A stretch of 28,972 nt of DNA from Protostelium mycophagum (taxonomy: Eukaryota > Evosea > Variosea > Protosteliida > Protosteliaceae): contig KV921109.1 of the NCBI GenBank assembly GCA_002081555.1, positions 1 through 28,972 on the forward strand. Reading direction: 5' to 3'. A model generated the notes under the pieces. It ran no database searches. It had not been told where the DNA came from and saw only the letters and a list, made by a program, of their open reading frames with translations. Positions 19,401 to 28,844 of the stretch are shown here, one piece after another. The first letter of the stretch is position 1; each line of letters starts with the position of its first letter. The position numbers and the translations under genes were made by a program.

Positions 19401-21997
19401 GAGTATTTTCGTTCTACACAGTTGTAGACGCTCAGATTTTCAGGTACCGGAGGTACTTGTGAATGCTGTAGAGATGATTATAGATCGAAGCAGTGGCGAA
19501 CTCGTCCCCGTATCACGTGATGTGGGTCTTAACGACGTGGGTATGGTATCATGGAAGATCACCATGACAACACCGGAATATCCCGAGGGAAGAGATATCA
19601 TAGTGATCGCCAATGACATCACATTCCAAAGCGGATCTTTTGGTGTTGCTGAGGATGTTGTGTTCAAAAAAGCCTCAGGTGAAATTTCCAGGAAAATGCG
19701 ATTCTGACATGTTTAGAAATGGCGCGAAAATTGAAAATTCCGAGAATTTACATTGCGGCGAACTCGGGTGCTCGCATTGGTCTCGCAACCGAAGTACAAC
19801 AGTGAGTGTTCACCCAAATATCCGTCTGAATTTTCACAGAAAATTCCGTGTGGAATGGGTAGACCCCAGCTCCCCCCACATGGGATATCATTACGTATAT
19901 CTTACCGATGCCGACTACAACGCGTTGAACCGCCCTGGTCAGCCCAAGGCTGTAGAGGCCGTTCAAGTTGAAAAAGATAAATGGATGATCACTGACATCA
20001 TCGGACTGCAAGACGGTTTAGGTGTGGAGAATCTGAGAGGCTCAGCCATGGTAAGTTTTGGTGGGAAAATCTAGACATATCTGAGGGTTGTAGATCGCGG
20101 GAGAGACGTCATCTGCCTACAACGAGACGTTCACATTGACATTTGTGACGGGAAGATCAGTTGGTATCGGGGCTTACTTGGTGAGATTAGGACAGAGAAC
20201 TATACAAGATAAAGGCCCAATCATTCTTACCGGTTATGGTGCTCTCAACAAGGGTAACTTTTAGCATTTTTTTTCAACTATTTGTAAGATAATGTTGTAT
20301 TATTTTATCGTTTCTGAAAAACATAGTGTTGGGAAGAGGAGTTTATACTTCTAATGTGCAATTGGGAGGAACACAAGTGATGTATGCCAACGGAGTGAGT
20401 CACCTTGTGTCTAATGACACGATGGAAGGTCTGAAGCAGACTGTCACCTGGCTCTCATACATCCCCAAGGCATGCGGTGGTGAGTCCATCTACATCGTTG
20501 TATTCGAGAAGATTAATGAGATCATCAGGACCCCTTCCCATAATAGATACGGTAGATCCTATAGATAGATCTATAGATTTCGTTCCCACAAAAGCTCCTT
20601 ATGACCCCAGATTCATGCTCGAGGGAAGACCATCTGATGGTACGACATCTCAATATGACATCTTATTGACCGGTTGTAGATCCAGAGAAATCATGGGTCT
20701 CTGGATTCTTCGACCGCGGAAGTTTTACGGAAACATTAGGAGGATGGGCGAAGACGGTAGTTACCGGGAGAGCAAGACTCGGTGGTATCCCAATGGGTAT
20801 CATTGCCGTGGAGACCAGAACAGTCGAAGTCGTAAAACCCGCAGATCCGGCTTCCCTCGATTCCCACGAGGACGTTATCAAGCAAGCTGGGCAGGTGACT
20901 ATCTACAACGTTGTATATTACGAAAAATTCACCGAAATTCTAGGTTTGGTTCCCTGACAGTGCGTACAAAACGTCACAAGCGATTAGAGATTTCAACAAA
21001 GGAGAAGGTTTACCGTTGATGATGTTTGCAAATTGGAGAGGTTTCAGGTGATTTTGCACGACTTTTCACCAAAAATTCTGAGATAAATGTAGTGGAGGAC
21101 TTCGCGACTTATATCAAGAGATTCTGAAATTCGGATCGTACATTGTCGATAGTTTGGTGGACTACAACCAGCCGGTATTCATTTACATCCCACCCGGGGG
21201 CGAGTTGAGAGGAGGAGCCTGGGTGGTTGTAGATCCAAGTATCAACAGTGACATGATGGAGATGTACAGTGACAACACTGCCAGGGGAGGTATCTTAGAA
21301 CCTGCAGGAACTGTAGAGATCAAAGTAGGTCCACATTATTTACCATATATGCACGATCGGAGATCTTACTGACAAAATCTAGTTCAAAACGAATGACTTG
21401 TTGCGCACGATGCACAGACTTGACCAAGAATTAATATCTTTGGACAAACAACTCTCAGAAAACCCAGAGAGCACCGAAATCAGCAGAAAGATATCCGCAA
21501 GAGAGAAACATCTGTTACCCATCTACGAGAGAGTCTCTGTCACTTTTGCTGATCTTCAAGACACCCCCGGAAGAATGAAGGCAAAAGGTGACACGATCGT
21601 CAATAGAACAGTTGGTTGACAAAAATCAGGAGTGATCAGGGAAGTGGTTCCATGGGCCGCATCAAGAAGATTCTTCTACTTCCGTTTGAAGAGGAGACTC
21701 TGCGAAGAGAATATATACGGCAGGATCCGCGAGACATTATCCTTCGGGTCCTCTAAACCTCAGGTCGATCGTTCTTACCTCATCGAAACCGTCAAGCGAT
21801 GGGCCGGGAAGCATTGGGAAGAAGACGAACCCTTTGTGGAGTGGTCAGAGAGGGACCGGGAGGATATAGAGGAGAAATTGAGACAGAGCCGGAGGGAGGC
21901 GTTGAAGAAACACTTGGAGGAGTTGTACAAAGGAGAGGCGGAGTTTATGGGAGCGTTGAAGGACGTCATCTCAACGGACGACAAGAACAAATTATAA
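13490..21997 (+). CDS. ACACA: Acetyl-CoA carboxylase (multidomain eukaryotic type)
   Basis: Thirty-seven exons give 6636 nt, or 2211 residues (human ACC1 is 2346). It makes malonyl-CoA, the committed step of fatty-acid synthesis. Domains in order: biotin carboxylase ([25 protein letters not shown]-grasp loop [27 protein letters not shown]); biotinyl domain with the lysine in EVMKM near 16200; the ACC central domain; and carboxyltransferase ([78 protein letters not shown]). All catalytic landmarks I checked are intact. The ATG at 13490 opens just before [12 protein letters not shown], a usual ACC start; no long phosphoregulatory N-terminus is seen, though an upstream exon is possible. About half of its 36 introns carry the TTGTAGA motif. 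Confidence 0.95.
14074..14100 (+). repeat. Hairpin in an ACC intron
   Basis: Perfect 9-bp arms GTGACAGAA and TTCTGTCAC enclose a 9-base loop. They lie 12 nt after the donor of the 161-nt intron 14062-14222, which is long for this gene. Function unknown; it could shorten the effective intron distance. Confidence 0.5.
14725..14761 (+). repeat. Two GTTGTAGAT copies in one ACC intron, the second at the splice site
   Basis: Copies lie at 14725-14733 and 14753-14761 in intron 14707-14759. The reading frame (EVG then [10 protein letters not shown]) requires cutting after the TAG of the second copy, so the motif is itself the 3' splice site. Confidence 0.75.
19235..19274 (+). repeat. Three TTGTAGA copies in a 43-nt ACC intron
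   Basis: Intron 19230-19272 contains ATTGTAGAC, GTTGTAGAT (19244-19252) and GTTGTAGAC. The last provides the acceptor TAG, as shown by the frame into [16 protein letters not shown]. The motif occupies well over half of the intron. Confidence 0.75.
20901..20918. repeat. Near-palindrome ATCTACAACGTTGTATAT in an ACC intron
   Basis: This 18-base site in intron 20895-20943 is the intron-enriched motif in both orientations back to back, with one mismatch. Related inverted pairs lie at 14398-14415 and 19412-19429. Confidence 0.65.
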
Positions 21998-22003
21998 ACT
22001 TGT

Positions 22004-24393
22004 TCATGACCATGTTTCTATTTGGTAATGGTTATTTCTCTCCATTGTAGATATGAAATTCTCCGCTTCGTCTTGTGTACAACCCTTATGTTCTCTCACT
22101 ACATCACAGAATGCTTCCCTCACGTCGATGGGCATACGGTTCGATGACCTACAGACTTGTTCAAAATAAAGACACAACAGAAACGCACCCTGACACGTAA
22201 ATGTATGCGGACTGTGACAGTAGTCCCCAGACTCTTTCTCCTCTGTTTCGATCAGAATCACGGGTGAAAGATTGAAATTCCACTGAAAACTCACTCTTGT
22301 CGAATCTTGTGCTGTACATAAGTCCTTGCCCTTCCTGCCTTCTCTGCTTCCTCTTTATGGCGGGAGAACGCGACTGAATAAAGATCCAAACTCCTCTTTC
22401 TCTGGAAATCCTCGAACTCCTCTCCGTGCAAATAATCCTTTTCCCGTGATCTACAACCAAAAAAGAAAGCTGTTGGACCAACTTCACCTAACAAATGTTA
22501 GTATCTTTTTTCGAAAAGTAAAGAGTGAAAATTGAACCTGTTCTCTTCTGTTGGTCCCTCTCTTGTATAAATGCTCTAAATATGGCCAATCCGGTCCCCG
22601 GTCCAACCATAATCACGGGTGTTGTCTGGTCGCTAGGCAACCTCATCAACCCCTTCTTCGTGTACAATGGAACCTTATCTGCACATATCATCATCATGTC
22701 ACAAGCCTGTCACATGACACTCACCACCTTGTTGTAGTGATTGTAGATAGGATGTGCATACTCCCTTCCTGACTCTCCCCATCTTCGTCTTGAATTTTAC
22801 GATGGCCACTGTCAACTGTAATTCGCCTGGAAATGCCTACAATAAGATCAGTCTGTGTCGGGCGAAGAGTCAGGGCGTACCGATTGTGCTGAAGATATAG
22901 AGAAAGCTCGCGGCTGTATTGCTGGAATCAAATCGAATAAATATTCGAGAGGAATGGAGACGCTCGGAAAGTCGATCAAGACTTGTAGCGCGGTTCTGTG
23001 CTCACGAGTGTTGTAGATGCGCAGATCAGGCTGATGACGTCAGTGTGATTCACCTGGACGGATTTACAGAAGTGTGCTTGTTTGCAGCCGCAAACAAAGA
23101 GTTCACACATTCTTATAGATCTCGACCGCTCATACCTGTCCTTCTGGTGACGCAAATAGAAGGAGCCTCTCTTTCTCCATCTCGGTTTTGGCGAAAAATG
23201 ACAATAGTTCGAAAAAATATCTCCTCATCGTGCCCATGAAATCGACATATCTCCTCACATAATCAACTAGCCTGATCGGAAAAACGACCCGGCTCATATT
23301 ATGGTTCTCTGTGAGGATCAGAATTTTCAAGGAAAAGTGATCTCGTTCAAATGCGACCTGGGGTGTTTGGAATGAGGTCGTATATTATGGTGTTTGGGGC
23401 AAACCCTAGTCTTTCCAGAAACTTCAATGCATCCTCTGAGGAATTTCAGAAACGTTCATCTACAACGTGACTGCACCTTCGGAATTCTCGGGGAGAATGT
23501 ACGCCACGTCCCCGGGTTTGTACAAAATGCCAGAGTCTTTGATGTCGAACGATAAATGTCTGACATCTTGTTCCCAATCATCTGCAGTCAGTCTTTCGTT
23601 CTTCAGAACGCCCGCCAAGAACGGTGAAGATTCTGTGAAATTTCCATCCTCTGAAGCTGGGGGTTTAGGTGTGGTTTTGTCAAGTGATCCTTCCTCGGTT
23701 ATTACCGTGAATGAAGGTGGCGGTAAAATATTGGCGGGAAGTATTTCTTTTCCTGGTGGCATGGGAAATACACCGTCCACAACTTGCCAGAAGTTCACTA
23801 ACCAGGGATCGAGAGCACCCTCCAGGCTGTACATGATCAATTCAATCAACAACAAAAAACCCACCCCAAGGGGTGCTGATCGTCTCCATCTCCCCTGTCG
23901 ACAAGTGATTTCGCGCCTAATTGTAATAATCTTCTGTACAACTTCTTGGCCACAAAGTTGTATCTACAGGAGTCAACATTAGTCATGTTTAAATGGTAAT
24001 GTTCTTACTGTGAGTACGATGAATCGCCAAGGCCGAAAACTGCAAATTTGATGGCAGACAGCGAATCAGCAGATAATCTCTTCTGCATAAGTAATCTCCA
24101 AAATGACTGGGCTTGTAAGTACTGACGTGAAGTGATGTCAGAGCACCTTCATACTGTCTGGAAAATCGCCCTGACCTGTTGTCGATACACAAAATACCAC
24201 AAGGGTCTCTTGAGGAAGCTCTACCTGAACAGTCATGTCAGCTCGATGGTGTTCGACGTGTTCAATTCACCCAATCATAGTGTTCCAAAGATTGCAGATT
24301 GATGGTAATGTGCCGCCTTCTTCCCTCTCTTGCGATCCTCTCTGCTACCTCCTTGGCAGTTCCTGTCTGACTGCCATACAAAACCCTCAGCAT
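22004..24393 (-). CDS. NDOR1: NADPH-dependent diflavin oxidoreductase 1 (Tah18 homologue)
   Basis: Thirteen exons give 1791 nt, or 596 residues, matching the 597 of human NDOR1. Order: FMN flavodoxin domain ([50 protein letters not shown]), FAD-binding domain ([24 protein letters not shown]), and NADPH domain ([63 protein letters not shown]), ending in YQIETWS, the usual C-terminus. It passes NADPH electrons to CIAPIN1/Dre2 for cytosolic Fe-S cluster assembly. The motif is typically GVAPFRA; here GLAIFRA has Ile for Pro. The ATG at 24393 opens directly into the flavodoxin strand, as in human NDOR1. Its TGA lies 6 bp from the convergent ACC stop. Confidence 0.95.
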
Positions 24394-24497
24394 GATCAAG
24401 ATGCAAAATTGCGATGGTGATGCAAGTTCCGAAAGAAAAAGGTCAAACCAAAGCGGTTGATTCTTCCTTCACATTTTTCGCATTTACCCCACTGACC
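24394..24497. promoter_or_regulatory. Bidirectional promoter between NDOR1 and the proline-rich gene
   Basis: Only 104 bp separate the divergent ATGs at 24393 (-) and 24498 (+). No TATA box or clear repeat is seen. Confidence 0.45.
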
Positions 24498-25975
24498 ATG
24501 AGCGAGGAGACCATAGAACTCAGCGGCTTTGCAGAGGCTTGTGACCAAGTGAATATCCTTTTTCCATTTTCAGTTTTTGTGTCTTAACTGGTAATCAGGC
24601 ACATGAGCGTTATCGGTCAACATTAGGAAAAAGTCATCCTTACATCAAGTCTATTGGTTCCAGTGAAGAGGTAAATGTTCAAAATGACGTTCTTTAAGAG
24701 TTTTCAGCCAACAGAACGAGAAAACAATCAACTCACGATCAATGAAGTCAGGACAACACAAATCTTAATGGAAAAATGTATGCAGTATTACATGAACCAG
24801 ACAGAGATGGAAGTCGCTCTGAGCGCACAAGCAGGAGTGGAACCTGCGTTAACAGGTCTAAGTGAGTATTTAATACCGCTTTGTGCCAGAATGCATCGTC
24901 ATTCTGATATCTGGCAGTCTGGCGGCGCTTAGAAGAATTAAATGTTGAATTTTTTAAACTGTACGCCTTCAGACTGCGGATGAAGGATCAAATCGCCGCT
25001 TTTAATCATCTCGTATCTCATCAAGCACAACTTATGCAAAAAACTGGCCTCTTTAACAAGATGAATGCACCTCAGCATGCTCTCTCTGCTGCCCAATTAT
25101 CACAACCTGGTGAGCCGTTGTAGATATCCACGTCATCTGACACATGTTGACAGGCATGTTTGCCAGCAGAGGAGTGAACCGACCTTCACAAGAGCAGCAG
25201 ATACAACAAATCAAACAAATGCAGATGGCTCAGAAAGGCAAACCAACCCCAGCTTTTCCCAAGTCTCCCCCGCCTCAAATTTCCCGCCCACCAAACCCCA
25301 CCGCACCACGAGGTGGAGGAAAAATTCATGAATTTTCACTGAAAAACGAAGCGGGGCCCCCACCCCCAGGACAGCCTTTGGCGGGAAACCGTCCTATGGG
25401 CGCTCAAAAACCGGTCAAATCGGCAGGAAAAGTCACGGCGACACCCGTCAAAAAATCAGCACCCCTCTCTCAGGCTCAGACCATAACCAACCCCAACCGT
25501 CCCCCCGTAAAATCTGCGGTCCCCACTACAACTACCACTACAACGTCACTCGCACCAAGGCCAGCCCCTATGAAAAAAGCTGCGATGCCTACACCAAGAC
25601 CGACCGCACCAGTCAAGGTGTGTTAAAAATCCTTTGCGATTGTAGATCATGACCGTTGTAGACGGCGAATACGGCCGCGAAGCCAGTAGCCGCCGCACCA
25701 GCTGCAACACCCCAGCCGATCACTTTTGCACCTGTAAGTCTGTCCACAGCAGCGATGACGGCATCTGTAACTCTGCCATCACCTCCTTCCTTTGGACAAT
25801 TTGGTACATCTCCTATATCTGATTTTGGTGGCGAACTGCCCACACCGTGAGTTGTAGAATCATTGAAATCGAAAAAACTGACGAGGGAAGGTTGTCGAAC
25901 CCTTTGCAGAATTTTTCGTTCCCATCGCCACTGCCCATGCTAGATATGGATACAAATCTGTTTTTTGAGACATAA
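24498..25975 (+). CDS. Unknown protein: helical N-terminus, proline-rich low-complexity C-terminus
   Basis: Seven exons give 1188 nt, or 395 residues. Residues 1-160 are predicted mainly helical: SGFAEACDQAHERYRSTLGK, a central region with ILMEKCMQYYMNQTE, then LNVEFFKLYAFRLRMKDQI and HLVSHQAQLMQK. From about residue 170 a QQIQQIKQMQM stretch leads into a long Pro/Thr/Ala/Lys region with PPPQ, PTTTTTTTS and many basic residues, then a few FG pairs (SFGQFG, DFGGELP) and an acidic-hydrophobic tail, LDMDTNLFFET. The organisation recalls nuclear or actin/endocytic adaptor proteins, but I recognise no family. Three of six introns (25110-25153, 25618-25661, 25847-25890) hold GTTGTAGA. The start is the first ATG after the divergent NDOR1 promoter. 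Confidence 0.7.
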
Positions 25976-26004
25976 ATATAAATAGGAGGCGAATGTTATT
26001 TACC

Positions 26005-26023
26005 AGGTGTCCAAGAGACACCT
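26005..26023 (+). repeat. Short hairpin between two genes
   Basis: Perfect 7-bp arms AGGTGTC and GACACCT flank a 5-base loop. It lies 30 bp after the stop of the proline-rich gene and 91 bp before the next ATG. Possibly a 3' UTR structure. Confidence 0.35.
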
Positions 26024-26113
26024 CTTGAAAATCAAATTTTTGATGCCCGCCTTTTGGGTGTCGTGACCGAAATTTCGTTATTTTCGTTTGGATTTGCAAA
26101 ACCGACGACAAAG

Positions 26114-26886
26114 ATGATCACCGATAGACACTGCCATCTTGGAGTGATAGATACCTCTCCTCATAATAAACCGAGAGATGCGGCACTGGATGAGTTTCTA
26201 TCTGATCATGGAAAAGGTAGAAAGATCTTGATTGGAGGTGTCTCAAGCACTAGGTCTTCACCCACTGGTGAGAGCGGCTTGGCACATGAGCAATCACAAT
26301 CTCTTCAAAGCACATCGCCTCATTAGAGGTCTCCAAGAACGACCCTACGCGATGTGGTTGCACTCCATTCTCCACCGTCTTGAAGGAGATCTCACAAATA
26401 CGAAATGTTGGATTTATGACATGCAACTGCCACCATATGAGGCATTCTGGGGAAGTAAAGAGGAGGCCTATAAATACGTTGATAAAGTGGCGTTGCTAAG
26501 GGGCTGGAGTACAGAGAAGGTGGGTGTCCACATGATTTGTACGACATTTGACGCTTTAGATCGAGGAAGGAATGGCCGAGATGGCACAGAAGAAATCACA
26601 GGTTCAGCATTCTCAGCATCTCTATCTGTTTAAAGCTTCTAGATTCCTGGATTCACCCGAGAGGAATTGCAGAGGTTGAAAGGAACTCTGACAACAGAAG
26701 ACGTGATCATCAAGGGCGATGCAGAGCTGGAGACCGTTTTGCATCTAGTCCAAAGGCTGTACCCTGGTGTTCACTACAAAGAGGAAGAGGTGAGGAGATC
26801 TCATGAGCACAACAAACGATCCGCAGGAATTCGATCATACAGAAGAAGAGATTGCCGAGATGGATAGAGTCGAGCGTAATTTCTGA
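26114..26886 (+). CDS. Conserved protein of unknown function with an HRxEGD motif
   Basis: Five exons give 561 nt, or 186 residues. The core reads LGLHPLVRAAWHMSNHN, FKAHRLIRGLQ, MWLHSILHRLEGDLTNTKCW. I recall a similar pattern (W-H-x4-HRxEGD-x2-N-x2-YW) from uncharacterised proteins in bacteria, fungi and plants; this recollection was not checked. A second acidic C-terminal part contains RLYPGVHYKEEEEFDHTEEE. The last four exons are secure because all junctions are phase 0 and frame-consistent. The first is uncertain: I join 26114-26143 to 26238 over a 94-nt intron because an in-frame stop precedes the core. A different upstream exon is possible. It converges on the ADPRH gene, with 51 bp between stops. 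Confidence 0.65.
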
Positions 26887-26936
26887 ACCATCTCCCTCAA
26901 TGCATCATTTCAATCGTAGAACATTTATACGACCAT

Positions 26937-26942
26937 TTTATT
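26937..26942 (-). terminator. Poly(A) signal overlapping the ADPRH stop codon
   Basis: On the minus strand AATAAA includes the TAA stop (26940-26938). This is another sign of extreme 3' compaction between converging genes. Confidence 0.4.
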
Positions 26943-28445
26943 TCTTTCTTTGCTGCATTTCGAGGAATTTCGCGACCTTGCGGTCCAGCCATTCTTTATG
27001 CTTCAGGTGCGACAGCCACTCCTTCGGCAAACCAGAGTATCCCAATCTAACACCCAGCAGAGCCCCAGCGACGGCTCCATTTGTGTCCGCGTCTCCTCCT
27101 ATATGATTATAAATATAAAGAACCTCTCATCGATTAGAGGATCACCTTCTTTGGCTAACAAGTCGATCGTTTCTGAAAAAGACCGATCGGAGCGCAGAGC
27201 CCAAAGACCTGACCCAAAACATTTTATCGTGTACCCAATGGAATGTTTTTCGTCGAGTTCTAGAGCGTCAAGGCTCTCCCGACTGCTGTCTTTCACATAA
27301 TAATCTGTGATGTTCAGTATTGTTTTGGAATTAAAGTCTCATTACTCTTCATGTGCTCTGTTGATTCTTCTGTGAAGGGCGAGTCTTTTAGAAGCCATCC
27401 TCGGAGTAGTCCTACCACTTTGACAGATTTCATACCATCCTCCATGGAAGCATCTATTATGGGATCTAATTTGTCGACAGGAAGTACAAAGGGGGTTGAC
27501 TCCTTATGGTCTGTACATTTCAACACCTGATTCGAAATCTTTGGATCATCACCTCTTCTGAGTTGTAGGATCCTTGCGATGAGAGTTGTCATGGCGACGG
27601 TATCGTGTATACATCTAGGGTCAGCGTGGGTAACTTTACAAATTCTCTTGCTGTTCTCCGTGACGGCATCCAAATCCTCAAATTGGTGACATCCGAGTAT
27701 AGAGCTTCTCATCACCGATCCTAAATTTACATTATTCATTGTGCACCAATCGGTTGATCACTTATTTCTTTTGTGTTCAATAACAAATACGAACCATTTG
27801 CTGCCAAGTCCTTGCCCATCTGTACCCATTTATCATATGCTGCCTTGTGAGGGTCTTCCAAGAATATTGGTTGTGAGACCACAGTACCCACCGTCATGCC
27901 AAGTCCCATTCCTGTCGTACATCAGAAGGAATCGAATCGAACGATCAAATCACCTCCTCGATCACCAAGCTCAGCGTAGCCATTCTTCACCCACGTCCTC
28001 AATTTCTTTGCTATAGTCTTGATAAGAATTTAAGCTCATAAAGTTGACTCACCAAAATCCAGGTGATCCACACTACCGTCGTTTTGTATTAGGCTATCCA
28101 AGATCAAAATCATTTGATCAGTATCATCAGTCCAATCGCCCTCTTCCTTTTAACAATTAGATGACCGCCATCTTTCAGAAAATCGCACTCACCCAGCGAT
28201 GGTTGTGGTTGTTTCTGATGAAATTTGGAAAAGGGATGGGTTGATCAGGATATAGTTTTTGTATGGCGGTTCTTTCCAAAAACTCAGTGGCTGGAAATAT
28301 CAATACATGAAAGAAGCAGCATCGTACCTAAACCAACAGCATCGCCGAGAGCTTGACCATAAAGACATCCTAAGATCCCATCCAACACGGGATCATCCAA
28401 CAACTTAGCATCTAACCCTAAAGGTAACCACTTGTCTGCCGCCAT
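26938..28445 (-). CDS. ADP-ribosylglycohydrolase (DraG/ARH-type)
   Basis: Eight exons give 1179 nt, or 392 residues. All family landmarks are present in order: GILGCLYGQALGDAVGLA near the start; EGDWTDDTDQM, the first metal-binding motif; LGDRGGMGLGMTV; NGSVMRSSILG; CKVTHADPRC; YTIKCFGSGLWALR; and GGDADTNGAVAGALLG, the second metal-binding motif. The enzyme should remove ADP-ribose from proteins or nucleic acids using two Mg ions; the substrate cannot be told from sequence. The layout resembles the bacterial-like branch more than human ADPRH, as several eukaryotes show. The ATG at 28445 opens 20-30 residues before the GCLYGQALGD helix. The poly(A) signal AATAAA (26942-26937) overlaps the stop codon. 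Confidence 0.92.
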
Positions 28446-28685
28446 GCTTGATTTGTTGGATGCTCAAACGTCATTTTCATGGCCTGAAGATTCTGCGAAA
28501 TGCTTTTTTCGCCGAAAGGTTTTCACCAATTTTGTTTGTCGATTCTTCTATTTGGATTGCCTATAAATTATATTAATCTCTTTGTGCTTTTATATCATAA
28601 CAACCACACAGTATATCCTCTCTAAAAATTAAGAATAAACCACTAACTTGATGCGCATTGTAGAACACTATAATCAATAGTGCAC

Positions 28686-28744
28686 TATTTATTTTGGTTG
28701 ATTGCAATTACTACCAAAATCCCACAGATCAACCAAAATAAATA
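28686..28744. repeat. 59-bp inverted-repeat element, copy 1
   Basis: Perfect 17-bp terminal arms (TATTTATTTTGGTTGAT and its complement) surround a 25-base centre. The centre contains TTGCAATTACTACCAAAAT. It is homologous to copy 2 in inverted orientation. No target-site duplication is clear beyond A/T. Confidence 0.7.
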
Positions 28745-28785
28745 TTGTATCTACACTGACACGTAAACACCTTATGCGGAAGTAT

Positions 28786-28844
28786 TATTTATTTTGGTTA
28801 ATTAATGGTAATTCTGCTAGTATTGCAATTAACCAAAATAAATA
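28786..28844. repeat. 59-bp inverted-repeat element, copy 2
   Basis: Perfect 18-bp arms (TATTTATTTTGGTTAATT and its complement) surround a 23-base centre. Its reverse complement matches copy 1 over the arms and part of the centre (TTGCAAT), so the two are related and not merely both palindromic. It may be a tiny MITE or a paired regulatory palindrome. Confidence 0.7.

Noticed and set aside
21775-21990. Minus-strand ORF under the ACC C-terminus
   Set aside because: It is the shadow of a charged Glu/Arg-rich coding exon.
23467-23982. Long plus-strand ORF (171 codons)
   Set aside because: It is antisense to well-supported NDOR1 exons.
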